NCBI GenBank assembly: GCA_030041195.1
Contig: JASHOI010000606.1
Span: 1-5,114, forward strand
Direction of reading: 5' to 3'
DNA from: Streptosporangiaceae bacterium
Lineage (GTDB): Bacteria > Actinomycetota > Actinomycetes > Streptosporangiales > Streptosporangiaceae
DNA: 5,114 nucleotides
A program made the translations under genes and the position numbers. Shown here in pieces: positions 1-5,038 of the stretch. Positions within the stretch are counted from its first letter, which is position 1. Each line of letters opens with the position of its first letter. The notes below the pieces were generated by a model, which had not been told where the DNA came from, made no database searches, and saw nothing but the letters and a program-made list of their open reading frames with translations.

Positions 1-267
1 GAGCAAATCGCCACCCACACCCCCATCCCGCTGCGGGCCTACCGCATCGGCCCATCCTGCACTGGCGGGCAACTCGCCGATGTCGAGAGCAACTGGCCGG
101 CCCGCTACGAACTCGGCGAAGACGGCGCGGTACTAGTTCGCCCCGACGGCTACGTCGCCTGGCGGGCGGGCTCACCAGGCACTCGCCCCGCTGCCGCGCT
201 CAGCAGCGCCCTGAACCAGATCCTCGGCACACCACGCGATGAAGGTAGAACCGAAAGGAACGGCTAA
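1..267 (+). CDS. FAD-dependent aromatic monooxygenase, C-terminal end (5' partial)
   Basis: The frame is open from base 1 and gives 88 residues before TAA, so only the C-terminal end is in the window. The stretch GAVLVRPDGYVAWRAG (about residues 43-58) is the hallmark of the C-terminal thioredoxin-like domain in PheA/TfdB-type flavin monooxygenases, a family that includes phenol hydroxylases and the aromatic polyketide hydroxylases of actinomycetes. These enzymes use NAD(P)H and O2 to hydroxylate aromatic rings in the cytoplasm. The FAD-binding GxGxxG and substrate domains would lie upstream and cannot be checked here. The stop codon overlaps the ATG of the next gene by one base (TAATG), which implies one mRNA and coupled translation with the SgcJ/EcaC-like gene. 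Assignment to a polyketide tailoring step is inference from family and neighbour; the substrate is unknown. Confidence 0.85.
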   Translation, partial: EQIATHTPIPLRAYRIGPSCTGGQLADVESNWPARYELGEDGAVLVRPDGYVAWRAGSPGTRPAAALSSALNQILGTPRDEGRTERNG

Positions 268-674
268 TGGACAACGAAGCGGCGATCAAGCAACTGGCAC
301 AGGACGTCGACGCCGCATATAACGAGGCGAATCCCGCCAAGATGGCCGGCTACTGGACGGAGAACGGACTCAACGTCAACCCGTTCGGCGACAGGTTCGA
401 GGGACGCGCCAGCATCGAGGCCGACTTGCGTGATGGGCTGAACGGGTTCATGAAAGGCAGCCGACACGAGCTCACCGTCAGGCACGTCTCCGCACTAGAC
501 GAACGGACAGCCATAGCCGACGGAACGGCAACGATCAGCGGCATCGCCGGTTTCGGCGGCACCACGATGGAGCCGTTGATCTCGGACTTCTCGATGATCT
601 GCAGCCGGGACCGCCATGGCGGCTGGCGGATAGCCCAGATGCGCGCCTACAGGTTCATTCCCAAGCATGGATGA
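267..674 (+). CDS. SgcJ/EcaC-type protein of the NTF2/SnoaL-like fold
   Basis: This gene encodes 135 residues, the usual length for a single-domain NTF2-like (SnoaL/DUF4440-type) cone-shaped protein. An N-terminal helix (residues 2-22) precedes a W-T-ENG segment (30-34). The pattern F-G-D-R-F-E-G-R-A-SI (40-50) is typical of this fold, followed by beta strands and the C-terminal GGWRIAQMRAYRF strand (118-130). Members occur in enediyne and polyketide clusters (SgcJ, EcaC) and in cyclase or hydroxylase roles (SnoaL), but many have no proven reaction, so I give only the family. The ATG is preceded by AAAGGA about 7 bases upstream and overlaps the stop of the monooxygenase gene, so the start is well supported and the two are probably one operon. 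It ends 9 bp from the convergent chemotaxis-receptor gene, and no terminator hairpin fits in that gap. Confidence 0.85.
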   Translation: MDNEAAIKQLAQDVDAAYNEANPAKMAGYWTENGLNVNPFGDRFEGRASIEADLRDGLNGFMKGSRHELTVRHVSALDERTAIADGTATISGIAGFGGTTMEPLISDFSMICSRDRHGGWRIAQMRAYRFIPKHG

Positions 675-683
675 AACCGACGC

Positions 684-1856
684 TCAGTACGACAAGGACG
701 GCGAATCCGGCCGCTCCAGGCCAACGGACTCGGGCGAAAGCGCCGCGCGACTGATGTCGATGTCCGCGACTAGCGCCTCAATGCGATCGGCCAGAAGCAT
801 GCGCTGGGCTTTCATCCTGGCTTGCAGCGCGTCATGTTCATCGCGGATCTGCTGGACGGCTGAGTCGATCTGGTCGGCGGCCGACTTCTGCTGCTGGCTG
901 AGAAGAATCGAGTCTGCCAGCATGGTGGTGGTCGAGGTCATCAGCTCGCCTACCTCGCGGACCTGACGGGCGCCCTGCCCGGTGGCGATGACGGTGGAGT
1001 TGGTCTCGTCCTGGATACTGGTGAGTATCTCCGAGATGGACTCGGTGGAGTCCACCGAGCGCTCGGCGAGCCTGCGCACCTCGTCGGCGACCACGGCGAA
1101 CCCGCGTCCCACCTCGCCGGCCCTGGCCGCCTCGATCGCGGCATTCAGCGCCAGCAGGTTGGTCTGGGCTGCGATCTCGTTCATCAGCCCGAGAATCTCC
1201 TCGATCCGGTTAACGCGCTCACCGAGCGAGCCCACCCTGCTGGCCGTGTCGTCAGTCTGGCTCTGCAGGAACGACATGGCCCGGCCGGTGCGCTCGGCCG
1301 CGTCGGCGACAGCGCGCATGGTCTCGGCCAGCGCAGCCGCCGTGCCAGCAAACTCCTGTGCGGTCGCCGAGACATCGGTGGCCGCTTCTGCCTGCTCGTC
1401 GGTTACCTTGCCGGCGTACCCGGCCCCGGCCCGCAACTCCGTCGCGACCTCGCCCAACAGCGCGGAAGCCGACCGCAGTTGTGCGACCAGTTCACCCCGG
1501 TCCGACAGTGGGCTCAATGCCGCGGCCAGCTCAGCCTCACATCCGATGACCCGGCCAGCCAGCCGTCGCGAGTACCCGACGAGCAGCACGCCAGCGGCGA
1601 TCGGCAGAACAAGGGCGGAGACCGCGAGCGGGCCGGCCCGGTCGTGCGCGAAGCTCTGCCCAGCCAGGACGCCTCCTCCCGCTATCGCAGCGATGATCAC
1701 CAGCCCGGCCACGGCCAGCGCATTCGCGGATCTCCCCGCCTGCCGTGGCCCGCGCCCGCCGTCGGCCCGGCGGCCAAGCCGAGCGCTCACAGCGCCGCTG
1801 GCCGAGCCCGCCCAGCGGCGAACGGGATCCGGCAGGACACGGTTATGCCAGGCCAT
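684..1856 (-). CDS. Methyl-accepting chemotaxis-type protein, two TM helices, no sensor domain
   Basis: The protein has 390 residues. A basic, Arg-rich N-terminus (1-44) precedes TM1 (about 45-66), a loop of only about nine residues, and TM2 (about 76-95). The rest is a long coiled-coil signalling domain. Its hairpin tip is highly conserved: [20 protein letters not shown] (225-244), then [16 protein letters not shown] (250-261) and LAE. This is the region that binds CheW and the CheA kinase in chemoreceptors. I see no periplasmic ligand-binding domain, no convincing HAMP domain and no C-terminal CheR/CheB-tethering pentapeptide, so it may sense membrane state or a cytoplasmic partner. No che or flagellar gene is in the window. 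The ATG is immediately preceded by an in-frame TAG, so the frame cannot extend upstream, but no good Shine-Dalgarno is visible; a start at GTG codon 23 is possible. It is convergent with the SgcJ/EcaC-like gene. Confidence 0.9.
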   Translation of the reverse strand: MAWHNRVLPDPVRRWAGSASGAVSARLGRRADGGRGPRQAGRSANALAVAGLVIIAAIAGGGVLAGQSFAHDRAGPLAVSALVLPIAAGVLLVGYSRRLAGRVIGCEAELAAALSPLSDRGELVAQLRSASALLGEVATELRAGAGYAGKVTDEQAEAATDVSATAQEFAGTAAALAETMRAVADAAERTGRAMSFLQSQTDDTASRVGSLGERVNRIEEILGLMNEIAAQTNLLALNAAIEAARAGEVGRGFAVVADEVRRLAERSVDSTESISEILTSIQDETNSTVIATGQGARQVREVGELMTSTTTMLADSILLSQQQKSAADQIDSAVQQIRDEHDALQARMKAQRMLLADRIEALVADIDISRAALSPESVGLERPDSPSLSY

Positions 1857-2046
1857 CTAGCGTTCATGCTGGTCAGGAACCTACCCAACCACCGCTGCCG
1901 CGTAACGGCGCCGAGAGAGCGCCCAGCGGCGCCGCGCAACGCGACCCTGCCACGGAATTCCACGGCGATGCCCGATCTGGATCACAGCCCGCTGCTGCCA
2001 CACCGACGCGCGGTGGCCAGCGGACCCAGCGCGTGGTCGCTGTCCA
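1857..2046. other. 190-bp intergenic gap upstream of the chemoreceptor-like gene
   Basis: I see no convincing gene here. On the minus strand TAGGTT (1883-1878) fits a TAnnnT -10 element and would start a transcript near 1871, about 15 bases before the receptor ATG, but no -35 match lies at the right distance. A GGCGC/GCGCC hairpin (1907-1911 with 1919-1923, 7-nt loop) and a CAGCG/CGCTG hairpin (2027-2031 with 2038-2042, 6-nt loop) are present. The second begins 4 bases after the acetyltransferase stop but has no T-run. The gap suggests that the receptor gene has its own promoter rather than belonging to the upstream operon. Confidence 0.35.
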
Positions 2047-2685
2047 TCAGTGCTGGCCTCCCGTGTCCGGCAGGTCGAGACGGACAACCGGTCGCGCCGG
2101 CATTGGTCGGGAGACTTCCGCGAACCCGGCGTGCAGGAATGTCGATAGCACTCCGTGGTACAGCTCAGCGGCGGTGGCCGACGACTTGCGTGCCAGGTCG
2201 ACCGGATACCCCTCGATGAACGATGCACCGCCGCGCTGCGCCAGTTCGATGGCGCCGCCGAGCAAAACAGCCGCCACACCGCGTCGGCGGGCACCGGTCT
2301 TGACCACGAAGCAGGTGACAGACCACACCGAGTCGTCCTCAAAGCTGCTGGGCGACGTGCCGCGAAGGACCGCGCTGCGCCGCAGTCGCGTGTATACCGG
2401 CCGTCGGGCAACCGCGGCCCAGCCGACCGGAACCCCGTCGAGATAAGCAATCACTCCCGGCGGGGGCCCGGCCTCGACTTGGGTGCGGAAGGACTCCTTG
2501 TTCGCGGCAGCGAACTCGCCGGGGCCGACTCGGGCTCCCGCGAAAAACCACTGGCACCAGCATCTCGACGGATCACCCCTCATGCCGAACACTTCCTCAA
2601 GGTCCGGCCAGCGGTCGCTGCTCGCGGGCACGACCTGCACCGCAGCCGGGTCCGGGCACAGCCTCGCATCCGACCGCCGCGCCAC
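2047..2685 (-). CDS. GNAT-family N-acetyltransferase
   Basis: The encoded protein (212 residues from the chosen GTG) has the GNAT fold. Numbering from that start, a CWCQWFF motif (about 42-48) recalls a GNAT subgroup with a CWC signature. The acetyl-CoA pyrophosphate-binding motif A is VTCFVVKTGARRRGVA (about 123-138), with RRRGVA in the R/Q-x-x-G-x-G/A position, followed by EGYPVD (158-163), LSTFLHAGF (181-189) and a final RPVVRLDL strand. The reaction expected is acetyl transfer from acetyl-CoA to an amine in the cytoplasm; the acceptor cannot be told. Start choice: the frame stays open to a GTG at 2748, but that codon has no Shine-Dalgarno. GGGAGG at 2696-2691 lies 5 bases before the GTG at 2685, and the conserved domain begins about 16 residues after it. 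The longer form would have 233 residues. It is the fourth gene of a minus-strand series. Confidence 0.85.
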   Translation of the reverse strand: MARRSDARLCPDPAAVQVVPASSDRWPDLEEVFGMRGDPSRCWCQWFFAGARVGPGEFAAANKESFRTQVEAGPPPGVIAYLDGVPVGWAAVARRPVYTRLRRSAVLRGTSPSSFEDDSVWSVTCFVVKTGARRRGVAAVLLGGAIELAQRGGASFIEGYPVDLARKSSATAAELYHGVLSTFLHAGFAEVSRPMPARPVVRLDLPDTGGQH

Positions 2686-2690
2686 CACTG

Positions 2691-2696
2691 CCTCCC
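2691..2696 (-). promoter_or_regulatory. Ribosome binding site deciding the acetyltransferase start
   Basis: On the minus strand GAGGGAGG precedes tandem GTG codons. Its GGGAGG core is 2 bases from the GTG at 2688 and 5 bases from the GTG at 2685, favouring the second. The longer in-frame GTG at 2748 has only TGACCGCATACG before it, with no such motif. Confidence 0.55.
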
Positions 2697-2757
2697 TCAG
2701 GCCCTCGTCAGCGCAACGCGGGGTTCGGCGTTGCACCTTGCTCGCCACCGTATGCGG

Positions 2758-3072
2758 TCAGCCACCCACGCGTGATCGGCGAGCTTTGGCATGCAACCCT
2801 TCCAGCAGGTTCGCCGGCGCGAATGACGATGCCGAATCCCGCACAGGAACGTACTGGACGCGACGGCCGCTATTCGGCATGCGAACGCACAGCACAGCCG
2901 AATCGCCCGTTAGCTCTGCCATCACCTCCGCCGCTGCCACGTCCACTGGCCTGCCCACCAGTTCCTCGATCTCTCTTGCCAGGCGCTTCGCCAGCGCGGC
3001 CTCTTCGTCCGGAACTGCTTGCAAAGCCTCATCACGGGTGCTTCGCGCTGCTGGGACGGCCGCGGCTGCCAC
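2758..3072 (-). CDS. Small protein of unknown function (104 aa)
   Basis: I do not recognise this protein. A GTG start gives 104 residues. An Ala-rich N-terminus (1-10) is followed by a charged amphipathic helix (about residues 22-38, EEAALAKRLAREIEELV), then a mixed segment with CVRMPNSGRRVQYVPVR (62-78) and a basic C-terminus ending RRSRVGG. It has no signal peptide or TM helix. It looks coding rather than a shadow: third codon positions are mostly G or C, the composition is balanced, and it fills the gap between two same-strand genes. It lies in the same frame as the membrane protein upstream, separated from it by that gene's TGA and 63 bases. No Shine-Dalgarno is clear before the GTG, so the start is uncertain, but no other ATG/GTG is available between the upstream TGA and this codon. 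Its stop lies 72 bases before the preferred acetyltransferase start, which suggests co-transcription. Confidence 0.5.
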   Translation of the reverse strand: MAAAAVPAARSTRDEALQAVPDEEAALAKRLAREIEELVGRPVDVAAAEVMAELTGDSAVLCVRMPNSGRRVQYVPVRDSASSFAPANLLEGLHAKARRSRVGG

Positions 3073-3135
3073 GTCGGGCGCGCCGATATCAGGGTGCGTT
3101 GCTGTGCTTCGCTGCTGTACGCGGACGCTTGGTGC

Positions 3136-3603
3136 TCACCGCTGCGGTTCGGCTGGTCTGGCCAGTATCCAGGCCATCACCGCTGCGAGCGTCAGGAACC
3201 CGGCACCGATCACCAGTTCCTGCCAGTTCGCGGTGGGGCTGAGGGTTTTCGTGGAGGCCACACTGGCCGGTATCGACGCCATGAGCGCCACGCCCGCGAC
3301 CCACGCACCTGCCCACGCCGCTGCCATGAGCCGCTTGCCTGGCCAGCCGAGAATCCGGCGCAATCCGGCGATCAGCACCGGGATTGTCAGCACCAGCCAT
3401 GTCACCGCCGCCAGTGTGGCCGCGGCGACTGCGGCTCTATTCCAGTTCCCGCCGGGCCAGTCAAATATCCCGACGAAGGGGCTCGTAGGGTCTAGGACCG
3501 TCTTCGTGGATACGAGAAAGACGTAGCCGCTGGCGACAGCACCTATGCCCACCCACAGAACCGATAGGGTCCAGGCCGCGCCCCTGATTCTGTGCACCCG
3601 CAT
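3136..3603 (-). CDS. Four-TM membrane protein with internal repeat, unknown function
   Basis: The 155-residue product is an integral membrane protein with four hydrophobic helices at about residues 9-31, 57-80, 92-114 and 128-148. Short basic stretches (R2, R5, R7; LRR 81-83; GKR 89-91) lie on the side expected to be cytoplasmic, placing the two larger loops outside. Both outer loops begin with the same motif: STKTVLDPT (32-40) and STKTLSPT (117-124). Each is followed by an NW pair (53-54 and 126-127) just before the next helix, so the protein may be two copies of a helix-loop-helix hairpin. I do not recognise the family and see no catalytic motif. The ATG has an in-frame TAG directly before it, which fixes the longest frame; AGGAG lies 13 bases upstream, further than usual. 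It sits between the methyltransferase and the small unknown gene on the same strand. Confidence 0.75.
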   Translation of the reverse strand: MRVHRIRGAAWTLSVLWVGIGAVASGYVFLVSTKTVLDPTSPFVGIFDWPGGNWNRAAVAAATLAAVTWLVLTIPVLIAGLRRILGWPGKRLMAAAWAGAWVAGVALMASIPASVASTKTLSPTANWQELVIGAGFLTLAAVMAWILARPAEPQR

Positions 3604-3606
3604 CTA

Positions 3607-3674
3607 CGACCGGAATCTCCTGATCACCGAACTATGCTACCCGCGAATATCAGATCAAGATCGGCTTCCGGTCG
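3607..3674. repeat. 9-bp inverted repeat upstream of the membrane-protein gene
   Basis: CGACCGGAA (3607-3615) and its exact reverse complement TTCCGGTCG (3666-3674) flank 50 bases, beginning 4 bases upstream of the membrane-protein ATG. A third partial copy, CGACCG, lies at 3687-3692. Spaced half-sites for a DNA-binding protein are one reading; chance in GC-rich DNA is another. Confidence 0.3.
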
Positions 3675-3692
3675 AGATGGGATGATCGACCG
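3669..3692 (-). terminator. Possible hairpin after the methyltransferase gene
   Basis: CGGTCGA (3669-3675) and TCGACCG (3686-3692) form a 7-bp perfect stem with a 10-nt loop, about 20 bases past the methyltransferase stop on the minus strand. No long T-run follows, only a mixed GAAGCCGATCTTGATC stretch, so it would be a weak or factor-assisted terminator. It might instead be an operator, since its left arm overlaps the longer inverted repeat at this site. Confidence 0.3.
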
Positions 3693-3711
3693 CTTCCCTA
3701 TCAGGGTTGTT

Positions 3712-4329
3712 TCACGCCCTGCGCCACGGTGTCGGAACCCGGGTCGAGCTGCGCACGACGAGCAAAAGGCCAGCCCCGGTCGGGGCGAGCGCTTCAGTCA
3801 CTTGCGGGTCGGCACTGACGAGCGCCCGAAACTCGGCGACTTGACCGGCGTGAGAGATCACATTATCGACGGCGAGCAAACCACCATGCTTGAGCGTGCG
3901 AGCAAGGTCGGGCCAGTAGCCCGGATAGGCAGGACGCTCGGCATCGAGGAAAATCAAATCCCACTCCTCATCCGGCGAACCCTTGAGCGCGTCCGCTGCG
4001 TCCTGGACACGCAGATCGACGCCGGAACGCAGTCCCGCGCGGTCGAGGTTGCGCGCAGCTTGCGAGCTGCGGCCGGCCTCGATCTCGACGCTGATCAGGT
4101 GCCCGCCGGTTGCGCGAAGCGCGTCGGCCAGCCACAGGGTGGAGTAGCCGTTGGAAGTACCCAGTTCCAGCACCTTGCGTGCCCCGGTAGCGCGCACCAG
4201 CAGGGCAAGCAGGGCGGCGGTATCCGGCTCAAGGTTGCGGAGCCGGTCGAGGCGGTCTGGCTTCCCGGCGTCGTAGCTGACGCCGTAGCGGTGCAGCTCG
4301 TCAAGCAGAGCCATCAGCTGTACGTCCAC
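3712..4329 (-). CDS. Class I SAM-dependent O-methyltransferase, COMT-like, metal-dependent
   Basis: The product (205 residues from the preferred GTG, usual for this family) is a Methyltransf_3/COMT-type enzyme. Residue positions here count from that start. SAM-binding motif I is VLELGTSNGYSTLWLA (53-68), the acidic residue that binds the SAM ribose is in SVEIE (E82), and DLIFLDAE (124-131) and AVDNV (153-157) supply D129, D155 and N156. These match the Asp/Asp-Asn divalent-metal ligands of catechol O-methyltransferases. It should methylate a catechol-like hydroxyl using S-adenosylmethionine in the cytoplasm; the substrate is unknown. Start choice: GGGAGG at 4343-4338 is 8 bases before the GTG at 4329. 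An in-frame GTG at 4356 would add 9 residues, but it lies inside the palindrome and could only work as a leaderless start. It is divergent from the CGNR regulator, which suggests shared control. Confidence 0.9.
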   Translation of the reverse strand: MDVQLMALLDELHRYGVSYDAGKPDRLDRLRNLEPDTAALLALLVRATGARKVLELGTSNGYSTLWLADALRATGGHLISVEIEAGRSSQAARNLDRAGLRSGVDLRVQDAADALKGSPDEEWDLIFLDAERPAYPGYWPDLARTLKHGGLLAVDNVISHAGQVAEFRALVSADPQVTEALAPTGAGLLLVVRSSTRVPTPWRRA

Positions 4330-4337
4330 CGAGAAGG

Positions 4338-4344
4338 CCTCCCT
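4338..4344 (-). promoter_or_regulatory. Ribosome binding site deciding the methyltransferase start
   Basis: AGGGAGG reads on the minus strand and ends 8 bases before the GTG at 4329. It lies within the first codons of the longer alternative frame that begins at the GTG at 4356, which argues for the shorter protein. Confidence 0.6.
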
Positions 4345-4360
4345 CAGGTGCGTCACTATC

Positions 4361-4366
4361 TAAGAT
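4361..4366 (+). promoter_or_regulatory. -10 element of a likely leaderless promoter for the CGNR regulator
   Basis: TAAGAT fits the actinobacterial TAnnnT -10 consensus. Six bases separate it from the GTG at 4373, so the predicted first transcribed base is the G of the start codon. No Shine-Dalgarno precedes that GTG, as expected for a leaderless mRNA. No clear -35 sequence is visible around 4337-4343. Confidence 0.5.
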
Positions 4367-4367
4367 A
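4362..4367 (-). promoter_or_regulatory. Candidate -10 element for the methyltransferase operon
   Basis: On the minus strand TATCTT (4367-4362) fits TAnnnT. A transcript starting near 4355-4356 would have a leader of about 26 bases carrying the AGGGAGG site before the GTG at 4329. No good -35 lies upstream at 4385-4390. The element overlaps the regulator's -10 on the other strand, so bound protein would block both. Confidence 0.4.
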
Positions 4368-4372
4368 GTGAC

Positions 4373-4960
4373 GTGATAGTACCCCGGGGGGCCGCTCCGG
4401 AGCAGAGCTTCTCGTTCCGCAGCGGCCAGCTATGCCTCGACTTCGCCGCGACGCTGATGTTCCGGAAGACCGATCAGCCTCGGGAGCTGCTCGACTCGCC
4501 CGCCAAGCTCAGCGAGTGGGCGCTTGCCAGCGGTACCGTCTCCGTCTCCGTTCCCTGCGGGCCGAGAGAGCTGAGTGAGGCGGCCGACCTGCGGGAGGTG
4601 ATCTACCGACTGGCTACCGCTCTCATTACCAGGCGCCAGGCTGGGTCCGAGGAGCTCGCTGTCCTCAGCCGGCATGGGCAATGCGCGCCAGTCGCGGTCT
4701 CCCTGAGCCCGGACCGAACGATCACCCGCTCAGGAACGATGGCTGCGGTGCTGGCGAGCATCGCCCGCGATGCGATCGAACTTCTCGGCGGCCCAGAAGC
4801 ACAACGCCTCCGGCAATGCGGACGGGACGGATGCACTCGCATGTTCGTTGACCGCTCCCACGGACGCAACCGCACCTGGTGCGGAATGCGCGAGTGCGGC
4901 AACCGAGTCAATGCCGCCGCCTACCGGCGACGCAAGGACCAGAAACAAGAACCGAACTAG
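4373..4960 (+). CDS. ABATE-domain, CGNR zinc-finger transcriptional regulator
   Basis: The product has 195 residues, the usual size for this family. The N-terminal part fits an ABATE-type (stress-induced, putative ligand-binding) domain, opening with FSFRSGQLCLDFAATL (13-28) and running through helices to about 140. The C-terminal CGNR zinc finger has C149-x4-C154, a 15-residue gap, then C170-x4-C175 followed by GNR (176-178) and a basic tail AAAYRRRKDQKQ that suits DNA binding. All four cysteine ligands are intact. The GTG start is supported by a TAnnnT element at leaderless spacing and by the lack of any Shine-Dalgarno. The gene diverges from the O-methyltransferase across a perfect palindrome that overlaps its own start, suggesting autoregulation and control of the minus-strand genes. 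The effector is unknown. Confidence 0.9.
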   Translation: MIVPRGAAPEQSFSFRSGQLCLDFAATLMFRKTDQPRELLDSPAKLSEWALASGTVSVSVPCGPRELSEAADLREVIYRLATALITRRQAGSEELAVLSRHGQCAPVAVSLSPDRTITRSGTMAAVLASIARDAIELLGGPEAQRLRQCGRDGCTRMFVDRSHGRNRTWCGMRECGNRVNAAAYRRRKDQKQEPN

Positions 4961-5038
4961 CAAGAGTGCAGCCGAATACCTCGGTGGCGAGCATCGTCTT
5001 CCGGACACCCTGCCCGGGCTTGGGAGTTAGCAGGACAG

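Larger units (their letters stand above)
4351..4373. promoter_or_regulatory. Perfect 23-nt palindromic operator between divergent genes
   Basis: CGTCACTATCT (4351-4361), a central A (4362) and AGATAGTGACG (4363-4373) form an exact inverted repeat with 11-bp arms. It lies in the 43-bp gap between the methyltransferase GTG (4329) and the regulator GTG (4373), and its last base is the first base of the regulator gene. It is AT-rich against a GC-rich background and covers TAnnnT elements on both strands. A further half-site core, GATAGT, recurs at 4375-4380, exactly 11 bp after the one at 4364-4369. The likely binder is a dimeric regulator, most simply the CGNR protein encoded beside it; that link is inference. 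Confidence 0.75.

Noticed and set aside
1566..1625. HAMP domain following TM2 of the chemoreceptor-type protein
   Set aside because: The segment after residue 95 lacks a recognisable conserved Pro and two-helix spacing, and a profile search would be needed to claim it.
982..1860. A 292-codon open frame on the plus strand
   Set aside because: It is antisense to the chemoreceptor-type gene, whose conserved hairpin tip proves the minus strand is coding. The plus-strand product is a Ser/Ala/Arg-rich shadow.
2027..2042. CAGCG/CGCTG hairpin just after the acetyltransferase stop as a terminator
   Set aside because: The stem is only 5 bp and no T-run follows, so it is no better than expected by chance in GC-rich DNA.
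1881..2450. A 189-codon open frame on the minus strand
   Set aside because: It overlaps the acetyltransferase in another frame, and the Arg/Ser-rich product has no motif, whereas the acetyltransferase frame has a clear motif A.
3136..3138. TGA readthrough or selenocysteine joining the membrane protein to the 104-aa frame
   Set aside because: No readthrough signal or SECIS-like hairpin is evident and the downstream frame has its own possible GTG start, so two separate genes is simpler.
2483..3526. A 347-codon open frame on the plus strand
   Set aside because: It runs across three minus-strand genes and their gaps, with low-complexity Ala/Ser/Thr/Arg composition and no recognisable domain. 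Long antisense frames are common at this GC content.
3592..4368. A 258-codon open frame on the plus strand
   Set aside because: It is antisense to the methyltransferase, whose SAM and metal motifs are intact in the minus-strand frame.
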